A stretch of DNA of 64,000 nucleotides from assembly GCF_016908565.1 (NCBI RefSeq), contig NZ_JAFBED010000011.1, positions 1 to 64,000 on the forward strand. The letters run 5' to 3'. The notes under the pieces are model-generated. The model worked only from the letters and a program-made list of their open reading frames with translations. It ran no database searches and was not told where the DNA came from. A program made the translations under genes and the position numbers. This document shows, piece by piece, positions 11,591 through 20,656 of the stretch (position 1 is its first letter; every line of letters starts with the position of its first letter). This stretch comes from Sutcliffiella tianshenii (GTDB lineage Bacteria > Bacillota > Bacilli > Bacillales > Bacillaceae_I).

Positions 11591-13153
11591 ATGGAAGGAA
11601 CAATTTATACTTTGATTCCTCCGGTGCTTGCAATCCTGATGGTTATTTTGACCAGAAGGGTATTGTTATCACTTGGAGCAGGGATCTTGGCATCTGCACT
11701 ATTAATTGCAGATTTCAATCCGATTACGATGCTTGTACTGATATGGGACACAGTGCTTGGCCTATTTTATTCCGTGGAAGATAAAGAATTGAACTTATGG
11801 AATATTTATATCTTAATTTTCCTGATCATCCTGGGAATCATTACGGCGTTCATCTCACTTACAGGCGGTAGCCGTGCATTTGGAGATTGGGCACAGCAAA
11901 AGATTAAAACTAGAAGAGGCTCCAAATTCTTGACGGCAATTCTAGGTATCATCATTTTTATTGATGACTATTTTAATGCTTTGGCAGTAGGTCAAATCAG
12001 TAGACCATTGACAGACCGTCATAAAGTATCTCGTGCTAAACTTGCATACTTGATCGACTCCACATCTGCTCCTATCTGTGTTATTTCACCGATATCAAGT
12101 TGGGGAGCGGTAATCATCGGGACAATTGGCACCGAGGTATTACTAAAGCAGGGCATCAACAATATTTCGGCTTTCAGCGCATTCATGCAGATCATTCCAA
12201 TGAACTTATACGTGTTTTCCGCACTATTGATGGTTTTTGTTGTTTGCTTCTTCAATTTCAACATTGGGCCGATGAAGAAACATGAGGATCGTGCAATGGA
12301 GACAGGTCAGCTATATGATCCTGAAAAAGAGGTTCCAGGAGAACTTGCGGATGATCTTCCTACAAGTACAAAAGGCACGATCGGATATCTTGTATGGCCA
12401 ATCGTTTCCCTGTTTGTCGGTGTGATCGGTGCGATGTTCTATACCGGTGCAACTGCCATCGAGGGCGATGTAACGCTTCTTGGCATCTTTGAAAATACAG
12501 ATCCTTCCGCTTCCTTGTTCTATGGCGGGATGTTTGCATTGCTTGTGTCCTTCCTTTTCTTGTTCCGTCAGATTTCCAAAGGTGGAATAAGCGGGAATGT
12601 TGTTGGAAAAGGAATCTGGGCTGGTACAAAATCCATGCTTCCAGCAATCTATATCTTAATATTCGCATGGACGATCGGTGGATTGATCGGGGAGCTTGGA
12701 ACAGGCGATTACCTAGCTGGTGTTGTAGCAGATTCCAATATGAACATCGCTTTCCTTCCGGTTGTAATCTTCATCATCGCAGGCTTTACAGCTCTTGCCA
12801 CAGGTACTTCATGGGGGACGTTCGGACTATTGCTGCCGATTGCAGGTCAAATCGCAGCTGCAACAGACGTCAGCCTCCTATTGCCGGCCTTGGCTGCAGT
12901 GCTTGCAGGAGCAGTATTCGGAGACCATTGTTCGCCGATCTCCGATACGACCATCCTTTCCTCTACAGGGGCAGGGTGTAATCATATCGACCATGTCATG
13001 ACACAGCTTCCATATGCATTGATCTGTGCAGTGATCTCCATTATCGGTTATATTGTGCTTGGGTTGACTGGTAGCACTTTATTGGGTCTATTAGTTGTAT
13101 TTGCAGCATTTGTCATCTTGGTATTTGCTACTAGGGCAATGAAAACTGCCTAA
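11591..13153 (+). CDS. lysW: NhaC-family antiporter-like lysine transporter (LysW type)
   Basis: A 520-residue membrane protein with about 12 hydrophobic helices and NhaC-superfamily motifs (FIDDYFNALAVGQISRPLTDRHKVSRAKL after helix 4; GDHCSPISDTTILSS near the C terminus). The family covers Na+/H+ antiporters, but members placed under a lysine riboswitch are predicted lysine importers, and the aptamer here supports that. I start at ATG 11591; the GGGGG just upstream is the only available ribosome site. An in-frame TTG at 11576 lies inside the terminator stem. A terminator follows the gene, so it is monocistronic. Confidence 0.85.
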   Translation: MEGTIYTLIPPVLAILMVILTRRVLLSLGAGILASALLIADFNPITMLVLIWDTVLGLFYSVEDKELNLWNIYILIFLIILGIITAFISLTGGSRAFGDWAQQKIKTRRGSKFLTAILGIIIFIDDYFNALAVGQISRPLTDRHKVSRAKLAYLIDSTSAPICVISPISSWGAVIIGTIGTEVLLKQGINNISAFSAFMQIIPMNLYVFSALLMVFVVCFFNFNIGPMKKHEDRAMETGQLYDPEKEVPGELADDLPTSTKGTIGYLVWPIVSLFVGVIGAMFYTGATAIEGDVTLLGIFENTDPSASLFYGGMFALLVSFLFLFRQISKGGISGNVVGKGIWAGTKSMLPAIYILIFAWTIGGLIGELGTGDYLAGVVADSNMNIAFLPVVIFIIAGFTALATGTSWGTFGLLLPIAGQIAAATDVSLLLPALAAVLAGAVFGDHCSPISDTTILSSTGAGCNHIDHVMTQLPYALICAVISIIGYIVLGLTGSTLLGLLVVFAAFVILVFATRAMKTA

Positions 13154-13172
13154 AATACTTTTCATATATATT

Positions 13173-13232
13173 AAAAAACACACTTTCTTATTGTGCTATA
13201 TCTTCTAGCATAATGGAGAGTGTGTTTTTTTA
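13173..13232 (+). terminator. terminator after the lysine transporter
   Basis: AAAAACACACTTTC pairs with GAGAGTGTGTTTTT around a loop that holds a smaller hairpin. Confidence 0.8.
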
Positions 13233-13262
13233 TATTTTTTTCAATTAACTTTCAGAGAATAA

Positions 13263-13276
13263 TTATACATGTATAA
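13263..13276. promoter_or_regulatory. perfect 14-bp palindrome, possible operator
   Basis: TTATACATGTATAA is an exact palindrome about 110 bp upstream of the promoter of the NSS transporter gene. It has the size of a dimeric repressor or activator site. I cannot assign the regulator. Confidence 0.4.
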
Positions 13277-13383
13277 ATGCTGATGCGGCGGTATCTTAAT
13301 AGTGATTCTCTTAAGATTATGAATATTTATTCAATATCGAACTTTGTCGTCTTTGCTCGAAAAGTATAAATGAAAATAATGTT

Positions 13384-13412
13384 TTGACATAGTCATAAAG
13401 TCTAGTTATACT
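13384..13412 (+). promoter_or_regulatory. sigma-A promoter of the NSS transporter operon
   Basis: TTGACA (13384-13389), a 17-bp spacer and TATACT (13407-13412): nearly consensus. About 100 bp of leader follows, with a weak inverted repeat (AGTCTGAAT ... ATTTGGACT). Confidence 0.8.
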
Positions 13413-13511
13413 ATGTATAAATTATATTAAATAGTCTGAATAAAGAAAAGATTTGGACTCTTTTATCTATTATTTGGAAATTCTATGAGTTCAACGGGGG
13501 AGGATATTACA

Positions 13512-15044
13512 ATGGAAAATCGACCGCAATGGGGGACAAGGGCAGGATTTATTTTAGCGGCCTGTGGATCGGCCATTGGATTGGGGAACATCTGGCGCTT
13601 CCCATCCACAGCATTTGAAAACGGGGGAGGAGCATTTTTCCTACCTTATCTGTTTGCTCTATTAACGGCAGGTATCCCGCTTTTGATTCTCGAATTTACA
13701 CTGGGTCATAAGTATCGGGGGTCTGCTCCGCTTTCCTATGCACGATTGAGCAAAAAGTATGAATGGCTTGGATGGTGGCAAGTAGCAATAGCATTTATCA
13801 TTTCCACTTATTATGCTGTCATCATTGCATGGGCGATGTCATACTCAGTGTTTGCACTTAATTTGAGCTGGGGAACAGATACAGGTGCTTTCCTTGGGGA
13901 GTATTTGCAGGTGGCTGCCCCAGGTGAGTTCGGAAGCTTGGTCCCTAAAGTTCTGATCCCATTATTGATTGTTTGGGCAATTACGTTGGGAGTACTATTC
14001 AAGGGTGTTAAAAAAGGGATTGAAGTTGCGAATAAAATTTTCATTCCGGCACTTGTCATCCTATTCTTGATTATTGTTGTACGCGCTTTGACATTGGATG
14101 GGGCTGTTCTTGGATTGGATGCTTTCTTCAAACCAGATTGGCAAGCATTAAAGAGCGGTGAGGTTTGGGTAGCCGCATATGGACAGATTTTCTTCAGTTT
14201 ATCCATTGCTTTTGCCATCATGGTAACCTATTCAAGCTATCTGCCTAAGAAATCGGATATCACAAATAATGCTTTCATTACTGGGTTCAGTAACTCTGCA
14301 TTTGAATTGCTTGCAGGAATTGGGGTATTCAGTATTCTTGGATTTATGGCAATGCAACAGGATATGTCTGTAAAAGAAGTGGTAGCAGGCGGTGTTGGTC
14401 TTGCTTTTGTGGTTTTCCCTGAAATCATCAATCAATTTCCGGCGTTCAAGGAAGTATTCGGTTTCCTATTCTTTGCTTCCCTCGTTTTGGCTGGTTTATC
14501 TTCCCTGATCTCCATCGTAGAAACATTTGTTGCCGGGGTACAGGATAAATTCAATGTTTCACGTACAAAAGCTGTACTTTTTGGTGGAGGGCTCTCTGCT
14601 GTAATCTCCTTGATCTTTGCGACACAAGGTGGATTGAATTTCCTAGATGTTGCTGATTACTTCATCAACCGTTTCGGGGTGGCACTAGCAGGGTTAGTAC
14701 AGGTAATCGTAGTTGTATGGCTAGTAAAGCAGTTGAAGCCGCTTCAACAGCACGCGAACTTGGTTTCAGATATTAAACTGACAGGGTTCCTAGGTTCTTG
14801 GTGGAAGGTTTCTCTTGCATTCATTACACCGCTAGTACTTGGTTTCATGATGTTTGACTTAATCCGTACGAATATAGATACCGTGTATGGTGCAAAAGAT
14901 GGTTATTCACGATTATTCACCATTCAATATGGCTGGGTAGTAGCCTTGGTAGCGCTTCTGGTAGGGGTTGGATTATCCTTCTTTAAGTGGAAAAAAGCCG
15001 AGATCGTATTGCCTTCATCCTCATCAAAGGAGGTAAATAAATAA
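13512..15044 (+). CDS. sodium-dependent transporter of the NSS (SNF) family
   Basis: A 510-residue sodium:neurotransmitter-symporter family protein. The N-terminal signature is clear (WGTRAGFILAACGSAIGLGNIWRFP) and about 11-12 hydrophobic helices follow. In bacteria these import amino acids with Na+. The substrate cannot be read from sequence, but a MetS-like small subunit is encoded next, which in Corynebacterium goes with methionine and alanine uptake. ATG 13512 follows GGGGGAGG; an ATG at 13485 precedes that site. The stop overlaps the next start (TAATG). Confidence 0.9.
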   Translation: MENRPQWGTRAGFILAACGSAIGLGNIWRFPSTAFENGGGAFFLPYLFALLTAGIPLLILEFTLGHKYRGSAPLSYARLSKKYEWLGWWQVAIAFIISTYYAVIIAWAMSYSVFALNLSWGTDTGAFLGEYLQVAAPGEFGSLVPKVLIPLLIVWAITLGVLFKGVKKGIEVANKIFIPALVILFLIIVVRALTLDGAVLGLDAFFKPDWQALKSGEVWVAAYGQIFFSLSIAFAIMVTYSSYLPKKSDITNNAFITGFSNSAFELLAGIGVFSILGFMAMQQDMSVKEVVAGGVGLAFVVFPEIINQFPAFKEVFGFLFFASLVLAGLSSLISIVETFVAGVQDKFNVSRTKAVLFGGGLSAVISLIFATQGGLNFLDVADYFINRFGVALAGLVQVIVVVWLVKQLKPLQQHANLVSDIKLTGFLGSWWKVSLAFITPLVLGFMMFDLIRTNIDTVYGAKDGYSRLFTIQYGWVVALVALLVGVGLSFFKWKKAEIVLPSSSSKEVNK

Positions 15045-15157
15045 TGGGCTTAAGTTCAATCGTAATGATGGTTGTCGGTATGGTGATCATATGGGGTGGC
15101 CTTGCAGGAAGTATTGCATGGGCTATGAAAAAGTCAAAAGAAGAAGCAAGGTCATAA
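15044..15157 (+). CDS. metS: MetS-like small subunit of the NSS transporter (37 aa)
   Basis: A 37-residue single-span membrane peptide: a hydrophobic stretch with a GGLAGS motif (about residues 5-27), then a charged tail (KKSKEEARS). It overlaps the transporter stop by one base and has AAAGGAGG just inside the upstream gene, so it is translationally coupled. Size, position and the WGGLAGSIAWAMKKSKEE pattern fit the MetS small-subunit family, which stabilises or activates its NSS partner. The symbol is by family likeness, not by proven substrate. Confidence 0.85.
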   Translation: MGLSSIVMMVVGMVIIWGGLAGSIAWAMKKSKEEARS

Positions 15158-15161
15158 ACGG

Positions 15162-15203
15162 AAGAAAGCTGTTGGCGGTAAACAAACGCCAACAGCTTTT
15201 TTC
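15162..15203 (+). terminator. terminator between metS-like gene and lytH
   Basis: GAAAGCTGTTGGCGGT pairs with ACGCCAACAGCTTTTT. It serves the plus-strand operon and can also work for lytH, which ends 4 bp further on. Confidence 0.9.
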
Positions 15204-15206
15204 TGT

Positions 15207-16220
15207 TTACCGCTTTCTCCGATCCCCGCGCTCCCATGATTTCAAATGCGGAAAAGGATCGAATGACCACTCTGTATAGCCATTATCCTTGTACATGCCG
15301 TAATGAAGATGCGGCGGGAACTTCCCTGCCGTTCCAGGTGGTCCATAGCCTGAGCTCCCGACAGAACCGATCATCTGCCCGGGCTCTACCACTTGTCCCA
15401 CTTCAAGGTCTTTCGCGAAGCCGTTCAGATGGGCAAAATAATGATAGGTGTTATTGATGTCCCTTATCCCGATGCGCCATCCCCCGAATTTGTTCCATCC
15501 CTTGATTTCGATGATTCCATAGCAGGTCGAGCGAACGGGAACACCGTAGCTTGCAAAAATATCCGTTCCCTCATGCATTCTCCTTCCACCCCAGCCCCTG
15601 GCATCTCCCCAAGTATTCTTGTAGCTGAAATTGGAGCGGATCGGCAATGGGAAAGCATGCTTATCAAGCTTTAGCGTTTGGTAGGTTTGATATAGTCTCA
15701 GATGGCCCATGATCAGACCGACAGTTTTATCTCTCTGATAATAATCCCATAATGCAATTTTCAGGTTTTCTTTATCTGTACCATAGGATTGGAGGTATGT
15801 GGCGAAAGTATAAAGTACATCCTCGTCATTGGTGGAATCGGCGATGCCATCCCCATTTCCATCCTGTCCGACTCCGCTGAAGAACTGGATGCTGCTCGGA
15901 TTCGTATCTTTTGGATTTGGATTAAGAGGGCCTGCCCAGATTTCCGGTTTATAATAAATGCCGATGACACCTGTCGCCTTTGGAATATCCCTTCTGGCGC
16001 GTCTTACATTTCTCTCGTATTGGTCGACGGCTGCAAAATAGTGCCAGGGTATTTGTGTGATGGATTGCATTTTTGTATATAACTCATTTCTTTTTTGGTA
16101 AATCTGCTCTTCCGTCATACTTTCAAGTGTTGTGGCCGAAGCAGAGACCGGTATATAGCCTATAAGTAGAATGAAGCATAAAAGTAAGCGTATCAAGGTT
16201 TTTTTCTCCTTTCCAATCAT
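15207..16220 (-). CDS. lytH: L-Ala-D-Glu endopeptidase LytH (M23 family)
   Basis: A secreted M23 metallopeptidase of 337 residues. It has a signal peptide (basic start, hydrophobic core at residues 9-25, cleavage near SASA), a helical middle part, and a C-terminal LytM domain with the zinc ligands HEGTD (216-220) and HLHYG (304-308). In B. subtilis LytH trims side chains to single L-alanine in spore cortex peptidoglycan under sigma-K control; the yun/yut neighbourhood supports orthology. The start is preceded by AAAGGAG. I could not find a convincing sigma-K promoter by eye. Confidence 0.9.
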   Translation of the reverse strand: MIGKEKKTLIRLLLCFILLIGYIPVSASATTLESMTEEQIYQKRNELYTKMQSITQIPWHYFAAVDQYERNVRRARRDIPKATGVIGIYYKPEIWAGPLNPNPKDTNPSSIQFFSGVGQDGNGDGIADSTNDEDVLYTFATYLQSYGTDKENLKIALWDYYQRDKTVGLIMGHLRLYQTYQTLKLDKHAFPLPIRSNFSYKNTWGDARGWGGRRMHEGTDIFASYGVPVRSTCYGIIEIKGWNKFGGWRIGIRDINNTYHYFAHLNGFAKDLEVGQVVEPGQMIGSVGSSGYGPPGTAGKFPPHLHYGMYKDNGYTEWSFDPFPHLKSWERGDRRKR

Positions 16221-16440
16221 GTTAAAACGTTAGCGCTATTTTCTTGTCTATTGTTAGTTTGGTGTTTTTTCCATAATTCATAAATACTAATTCATGGAAG
16301 AGGATTGTTGGAAGCTTTTGCACTTGTGTAAAGGGAGGATGTTTGGTAAAGTGACATGGTAGAAACATGTCATTTTCCCTATGGGTTTAATAAGGATATC
16401 TGTCGTCTTTTGAATACTTAGACAATTTGGAGTTGATCAT
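16221..16440. other. divergent intergenic region lytH / lipA
   Basis: This region must hold promoters for both genes. Near 16222-16240 is the partly palindromic TTAGCGCTA. No riboswitch or clear operator was recognised. Confidence 0.4.
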
Positions 16441-17337
16441 ATGGCAAAGAAAGAAGACTACATAAGAAAACCGGATTGGCTTAAGATTAAGCTGAATACG
16501 AATGAAAACTATACAGGCTTGAAGAAGCTGATGAGAGAACGTAATTTGAATACGGTCTGTGAAGAGGCAAAATGCCCGAATATCCATGAATGTTGGGCTG
16601 TAAGACGTACAGCGACCTTCATGATCCTTGGGGCAGTATGTACCCGTGCATGCCGCTTCTGTGCGGTTAAAACAGGCTTGCCGACGGAACTGGATACACA
16701 AGAGCCGGAACGCGTAGCAGAATCCGTAAAACTGATGAACCTGAAGCATGCGGTAATCACTGCTGTAGCCCGTGATGACTTAAAGGACGGTGGGGCAGCG
16801 ATATTTGCCGAGACTGTAAGGGCAGTCCGCCGCGAAAACCCATTCACGACGATTGAAGTGCTTCCATCCGATATGGGCGGCGTGTATGAAAACCTGAAAA
16901 TGCTCATGGATGCGAAACCTGACATCCTGAACCATAATATCGAGACAGTGCGTTCCTTGACGCCTAGGGTCCGTGCAAGGGCAACTTATGAGCGTTCTTT
17001 GGAATTCCTGAAGCGTGCAAAAGAAATGCAGCCTGAGATCCCTACTAAGTCCAGTCTGATGATCGGCCTTGGGGAGACCAAAGAGGAAATCATCGAAACA
17101 ATGGATGATCTTCGTGCTAATGATGTGGATATCATGACAATCGGACAGTATCTGCAACCATCCAAAAAGCACATCAAGGTACAGAAATACTACCATCCGG
17201 ACGAGTTTGAAGAATTGCGCCAAATTGCCATGACAAAAGGATTCAGCCATGTAGAAGCTGGTCCTCTTGTACGCTCCTCCTACCATGCGGATGAGCAGGT
17301 CAATGAAGCTGCCAAAGCAAGACAAGCTCAAGCATAA
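16441..17337 (+). CDS. lipA: lipoyl synthase LipA
   Basis: Radical SAM enzyme that inserts two sulfur atoms into protein-bound octanoyl groups, making the lipoyl cofactor of 2-oxoacid dehydrogenases and the glycine cleavage system. Both clusters are encoded: the auxiliary cluster C40, C45, C51 ([12 protein letters not shown]) and the radical SAM triad C67, C71, C74 (CTRACRFC). The C-terminal SSYHADE region with the auxiliary-cluster serine is present. Its 298 residues are full length. TTGGAG lies 9 bp before the ATG. It depends on Fe-S assembly by the suf genes in this window. Confidence 0.97.
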   Translation: MAKKEDYIRKPDWLKIKLNTNENYTGLKKLMRERNLNTVCEEAKCPNIHECWAVRRTATFMILGAVCTRACRFCAVKTGLPTELDTQEPERVAESVKLMNLKHAVITAVARDDLKDGGAAIFAETVRAVRRENPFTTIEVLPSDMGGVYENLKMLMDAKPDILNHNIETVRSLTPRVRARATYERSLEFLKRAKEMQPEIPTKSSLMIGLGETKEEIIETMDDLRANDVDIMTIGQYLQPSKKHIKVQKYYHPDEFEELRQIAMTKGFSHVEAGPLVRSSYHADEQVNEAAKARQAQA

Positions 17338-17340
17338 TGA

Positions 17341-17376
17341 GAAAAGGGTCAGGCCTTAGGGGCCAGACCCTTTTCA
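17341..17376. terminator. bidirectional terminator lipA / yutC
   Basis: GAAAAGGGTC pairs with GACCCTTTTC, with inner GGCC pairing (AGGCC/GGCCA). It lies between convergent genes. Confidence 0.85.
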
Positions 17377-17379
17377 CTT

Positions 17380-18078
17380 TTATGGGTTATTCCTCATTTT
17401 TTTCGCATGCTCACTGTATTCCTGTTCAAGCTCCTCGTTCATTTCGCCACTGCCTTCACCGTTTGCATTTTCCCCTTTGGTCAAATCTTTTCCTTGGGGA
17501 GATTCAAGCATGGTATCGATTGTACTTTCAAGGATCTTATCGATGTTCGGGCTCGATACCGTCAATGTACGGAAGCGTTCAATGTCGGCAATCATCTGCG
17601 GATTGTCGGAAACATAGACATGATAGAAGCGTGGCACAAAGGATAATCCCGTTTTGCTGACTTGGTCCGCTATCTGTTCTCTGTCCTCGCCACTTGTATT
17701 ATAGGCGATCAGTACCTCTTCATCTGTGACAAGCGTCGCCACATCGTCGATTTCCGGTAGCTGTACCACCATCTTTGAAATGATATTGGCCAGTTCCTCA
17801 TAATCGACTGCTGCGATGTTCTCGTTGTAACGCTGTGAATTTTTTACAGGTGATGCCTGTTCACGGACAAAACCGAATTTCTCATGATCTTTTGAGCGGC
17901 CGTTTCGGACGTCATATAATTCATACCTGTCATGATGACCCGTATTCATTGGACTGCCATCTCTAGCGGTATATCCGCTCCGGGCCTGTCGTTCCTCAGG
18001 CGTCGTATCGAATTGGCAGGCAGTTGTCAGTGCAGCGGATAAGCCCAAAATAGCAATTAGCTTAAACATCTTGTTCAA
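17380..18078 (-). CDS. yutC: YhcN/YlaJ-family sporulation lipoprotein (YutC)
   Basis: A lipoprotein of about 232 residues with a short signal sequence and lipobox ending LTTAC, so the mature protein starts at that Cys. The body contains the YhcN/YlaJ pattern (DYEELANIISKMVVQLPEID, then TDEEVLIAYN and FVPRFYHVYVSDNP). Family members are found on forespore membranes or in spores. The C terminus is low-complexity and acidic. The start is uncertain: TTG 18078 fits best after GGGGGTG, with ATG 18069 and GTG 18087 as alternatives. Confidence 0.85.
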   Translation of the reverse strand: MNKMFKLIAILGLSAALTTACQFDTTPEERQARSGYTARDGSPMNTGHHDRYELYDVRNGRSKDHEKFGFVREQASPVKNSQRYNENIAAVDYEELANIISKMVVQLPEIDDVATLVTDEEVLIAYNTSGEDREQIADQVSKTGLSFVPRFYHVYVSDNPQMIADIERFRTLTVSSPNIDKILESTIDTMLESPQGKDLTKGENANGEGSGEMNEELEQEYSEHAKKMRNNP

Positions 18079-18187
18079 TGGTAACACCCCCTTATCTATA
18101 GCATGACCTTTAAGAATTATTTTTGTCTTAGAAATTGATGGAGAATGGTCTATAATGTAAGTAAGAGAAGAAATGGAGGATCGGAAA

Positions 18188-18466
18188 ATGATTTGTATAG
18201 GGAACCATTGCTATGAATTGATTGAAGAGGAAAGAAATGGGTTCAATGAAGAAGCATTCAAAGGCCGATACATCGAGGTTCTGAATAAATACGATTATAT
18301 AGTGGGGGATTGGGGCTATAATCAACTCCGCCTGCGCGGATTCTTTGAGGATCAGAACCAGAAGTCGACACATGATACAAAAATCAGTACTCTCCCTGAT
18401 TATATCCTGGAGTATTGTAATTTCGGCTGTGCTTTCTTTGTATTGAAAAAAGTGAAAAAAGCATGA
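18188..18466 (+). CDS. yutD: YutD family protein
   Basis: A small soluble protein of about 92 residues similar to YutD (DUF1027): ICIGNHCYELIEEERNGFNEEA at the start, then the conserved KYDYIVGDWGYNQLRLRGFFED. Function unknown; the family is widespread in Firmicutes. I use ATG 18188, 8 bp after GGAGG; the ATG at 18173 overlaps that site. Synteny with yutC and lipA supports the name. Confidence 0.88.
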   Translation: MICIGNHCYELIEEERNGFNEEAFKGRYIEVLNKYDYIVGDWGYNQLRLRGFFEDQNQKSTHDTKISTLPDYILEYCNFGCAFFVLKKVKKA

Positions 18467-18472
18467 TAAATT

Positions 18473-18513
18473 AAAAGCCCGACAACAGATGAAATTCTGA
18501 TGTGCGGGCTTTT
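18473..18513. terminator. terminator after yutD
   Basis: AAAAGCCCG pairs with CGGGCTTTT around a 23-base loop containing a weak inner hairpin. It lies between convergent genes. Confidence 0.85.
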
Positions 18514-18515
18514 AT

Positions 18516-18821
18516 TTATGAAGGAATATCGTTTGAATCCGTTGGCTCTTCCTTTTGGTCGGGATGGTCATGGGTCGGGTGTGCTCCGGGATGTTTCCTC
18601 GGTAGATCGTCGTGCAGCGATTTATTTTCATAATTGAATGCACTGTAATACCGCTGCCCATCTTCCCAAGGAGTACTCTTGTTTTCAACAGGTGTGTTCT
18701 TCCCTCGCGGAGAACCATATGGACCTTCTGGAAGCGTCTCGGGAATCAAGTAGTTGTGCGAGTTTTCCACGTTAGTGAAATCACTGTATAGTTCCTTATC
18801 CTTTTTACTCAAGTCACTCAA
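18516..18821 (-). CDS. small hydrophilic hypothetical protein (101 aa)
   Basis: A polar, proline- and histidine-rich protein with no membrane segment (GPYGSPRGKNTPVENKSTPWEDGQRYYSAFNYENK in the middle, then HPGAHPTHDHPD near the end). It looks like a conserved Bacillaceae cytosolic protein of unknown function and is probably poorly structured. It is transcribed with, and 53 bp downstream of, the DUF3055 gene. No domain is recognised. The start codon was not decided by a strong ribosome site. Confidence 0.65.
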   Translation of the reverse strand: MSDLSKKDKELYSDFTNVENSHNYLIPETLPEGPYGSPRGKNTPVENKSTPWEDGQRYYSAFNYENKSLHDDLPRKHPGAHPTHDHPDQKEEPTDSNDIPS

Positions 18822-18874
18822 TCCTTTTCATGATATTTTTCTTAGCTTTACCAACATGAAAAGGATTATGAAGA

Positions 18875-19141
18875 TTAGACCACTTCGTATAAGAAAGACC
18901 GTAATTCCTCGGCTTCATCTTCTGGCAGCTGGTAGGCATGCTCGATATAACCTGGCTCATCAAGATCATCACTGCCTATAATTGCAAAGCGATTGCTCTG
19001 AATGTTAAGGACAAGGCTTTTGCCGTAATAGCGATCCGATTTGACAATTGCCAGATCAAAGCGTGTATGTTCCCCCATGAAGCTTACAAAACGTGTTTTG
19101 GTTTCCACCATATCATCATATAGAAAATATCTATCTCCCAT
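18875..19141 (-). CDS. DUF3055-like protein (88 aa)
   Basis: A soluble 88-residue protein (MGDRYFLYDDMVETKTRFVS at the start, NIQSNRFAIIGSDDLDEPGY in the middle), typical in length and content of the conserved Firmicute DUF3055/SAV0927 group. Function unknown. AGGAGGAA precedes the ATG closely. It probably forms a two-gene unit with the next minus-strand gene. Confidence 0.78.
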   Translation of the reverse strand: MGDRYFLYDDMVETKTRFVSFMGEHTRFDLAIVKSDRYYGKSLVLNIQSNRFAIIGSDDLDEPGYIEHAYQLPEDEAEELRSFLYEVV

Positions 19142-19321
19142 CGTTCTTCCTCCTAAATGTAGCGAATCATATGCTTTTTCTAGTATAACAAATTCAGCCG
19201 CTTCCTTGTTACAAGTTATTTCTTTGACCTGCTTTTAAAATTGGGACAATCTTCTTATTTTTTATGATAAAATAAGAAAAAACACCATATAAACTCAACG
19301 ATGGAAGAAGGGAGCCACCTC

Positions 19322-20629
19322 ATGGGGCGAAGCTGGGATCATATACAGAACTTCTATAGAAAAAAAGGCTCACATCTTGTTAAATTCGTGCTTCCATCTA
19401 AATATTTACGTTATTATCCGCCCATATACAACCTTAGAAACCCGATTGAAGAGCGTGTCAAATATACGCTGAAGAAAGGCTTTCATATAGCAGTCATTTC
19501 TTTTTATTTCCATAGCCTCGATCAGATCATCACGAAAGTAGGAAGACGTAAGTTTATCCGTTGCCGCGAAATTGTAAAGGAAAGACTTCAAAAGACAGTA
19601 AAACAAATATTTCCAGAGGACCAAATTGTGTGTCTACATGATCAGTATAGCGATGGGATTTCATTATTGATCCGGGTGGACGAGCATGCATACAGCACCA
19701 CAGATCTTGCAGAGAAGCTCACCCTTGTTAAGGAAGCAATGGAACAAAGGCGCTATCGGCTGCTGGACAATAAAAATCTGATGCTCGAATACGGGTATGT
19801 GTTTCTTCAACGTGACCGCTATTCCTTGTCCGAAAGTATGCTTCGCGCGCATCTTCAGGCCATGGCGATGGCAGAGAAACAGGATAAGCTGCAATACCAT
19901 CAGCTGTTGTTTGCCATGAATCAGATAGTTGCCTTTAAGCAAATCACCCTATTGGCACAACCCATCATCGATGTTTCCAATGGCGGGATAAAGGCGTGGG
20001 AGCTTTTGACGCGTGGACCTAAGCAATCACAGATGGAAAACCCCTTGCAACTGTTTTCCATTGCCAAGCAGACAAATACCTTATTTGACCTGGAAATGAT
20101 CATTCTCGAAAAAGCTTTTCAGCTTATCTATCAATGCCAGATGAAAGAGGCAGTATTTATCAATTTTACACCTACTACATTGAATGAAGTGGAGCTGCTT
20201 GAAGAAGTCCAGGCACTTATGAGAAAATATCCGGAGATAAATCCAAGGAATATCGCGATCGAAATAACCGAACAAGATTCTACGGATGGTTTGTTGCAGT
20301 TTGAAGACAATATAACTTCCTTAAGGAATCTGGGCTTTCAGATTGCGGTGGATGATACCGGAGCGGGATATGCCAGTTTACATACCATCAGCAGGATCAT
20401 GCCGGATATCATCAAAATTGACCGATCTGTCATCAAGGACATCGATACCAGCCTTGTCAAAGAAAAAATGCTGCAGGGGCTCCTCATGATTGCCAATGAA
20501 ACCGGCTCTGTCGTCGTTGCCGAAGGAATTGAAAAGCAGGAGGAAGTGCACATCCTTTCCAAGCATAAAGTTGATCTGGCTCAAGGGTATTTCTATGCAA
20601 AGCCTAAGCTCCTCCATCCAATCACATAA
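19322..20629 (+). CDS. EAL-domain cyclic-di-GMP phosphodiesterase with degenerate GGDEF-like N-terminus
   Basis: A 435-residue cytosolic protein. The C-terminal EAL domain keeps all the key residues: E227 (in ELL, not EAL), N281, E314, D344-D345 (DDTGAGY), K365, E401 and Q421, so linearising cyclic-di-GMP is expected. The N-terminal 55-160 region has the layout of a GGDEF domain, but the signature reads YSDGIS, so it cannot make cyclic-di-GMP and may bind GTP or only dimerise. ATG 19322 follows AAGGGAG; an ATG at 19301 precedes it. The yutE gene follows 27 bp downstream. Confidence 0.88.
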   Translation: MGRSWDHIQNFYRKKGSHLVKFVLPSKYLRYYPPIYNLRNPIEERVKYTLKKGFHIAVISFYFHSLDQIITKVGRRKFIRCREIVKERLQKTVKQIFPEDQIVCLHDQYSDGISLLIRVDEHAYSTTDLAEKLTLVKEAMEQRRYRLLDNKNLMLEYGYVFLQRDRYSLSESMLRAHLQAMAMAEKQDKLQYHQLLFAMNQIVAFKQITLLAQPIIDVSNGGIKAWELLTRGPKQSQMENPLQLFSIAKQTNTLFDLEMIILEKAFQLIYQCQMKEAVFINFTPTTLNEVELLEEVQALMRKYPEINPRNIAIEITEQDSTDGLLQFEDNITSLRNLGFQIAVDDTGAGYASLHTISRIMPDIIKIDRSVIKDIDTSLVKEKMLQGLLMIANETGSVVVAEGIEKQEEVHILSKHKVDLAQGYFYAKPKLLHPIT

Positions 20630-20656
20630 AAATTTCAGCATAAAGGGGATGTTTGT

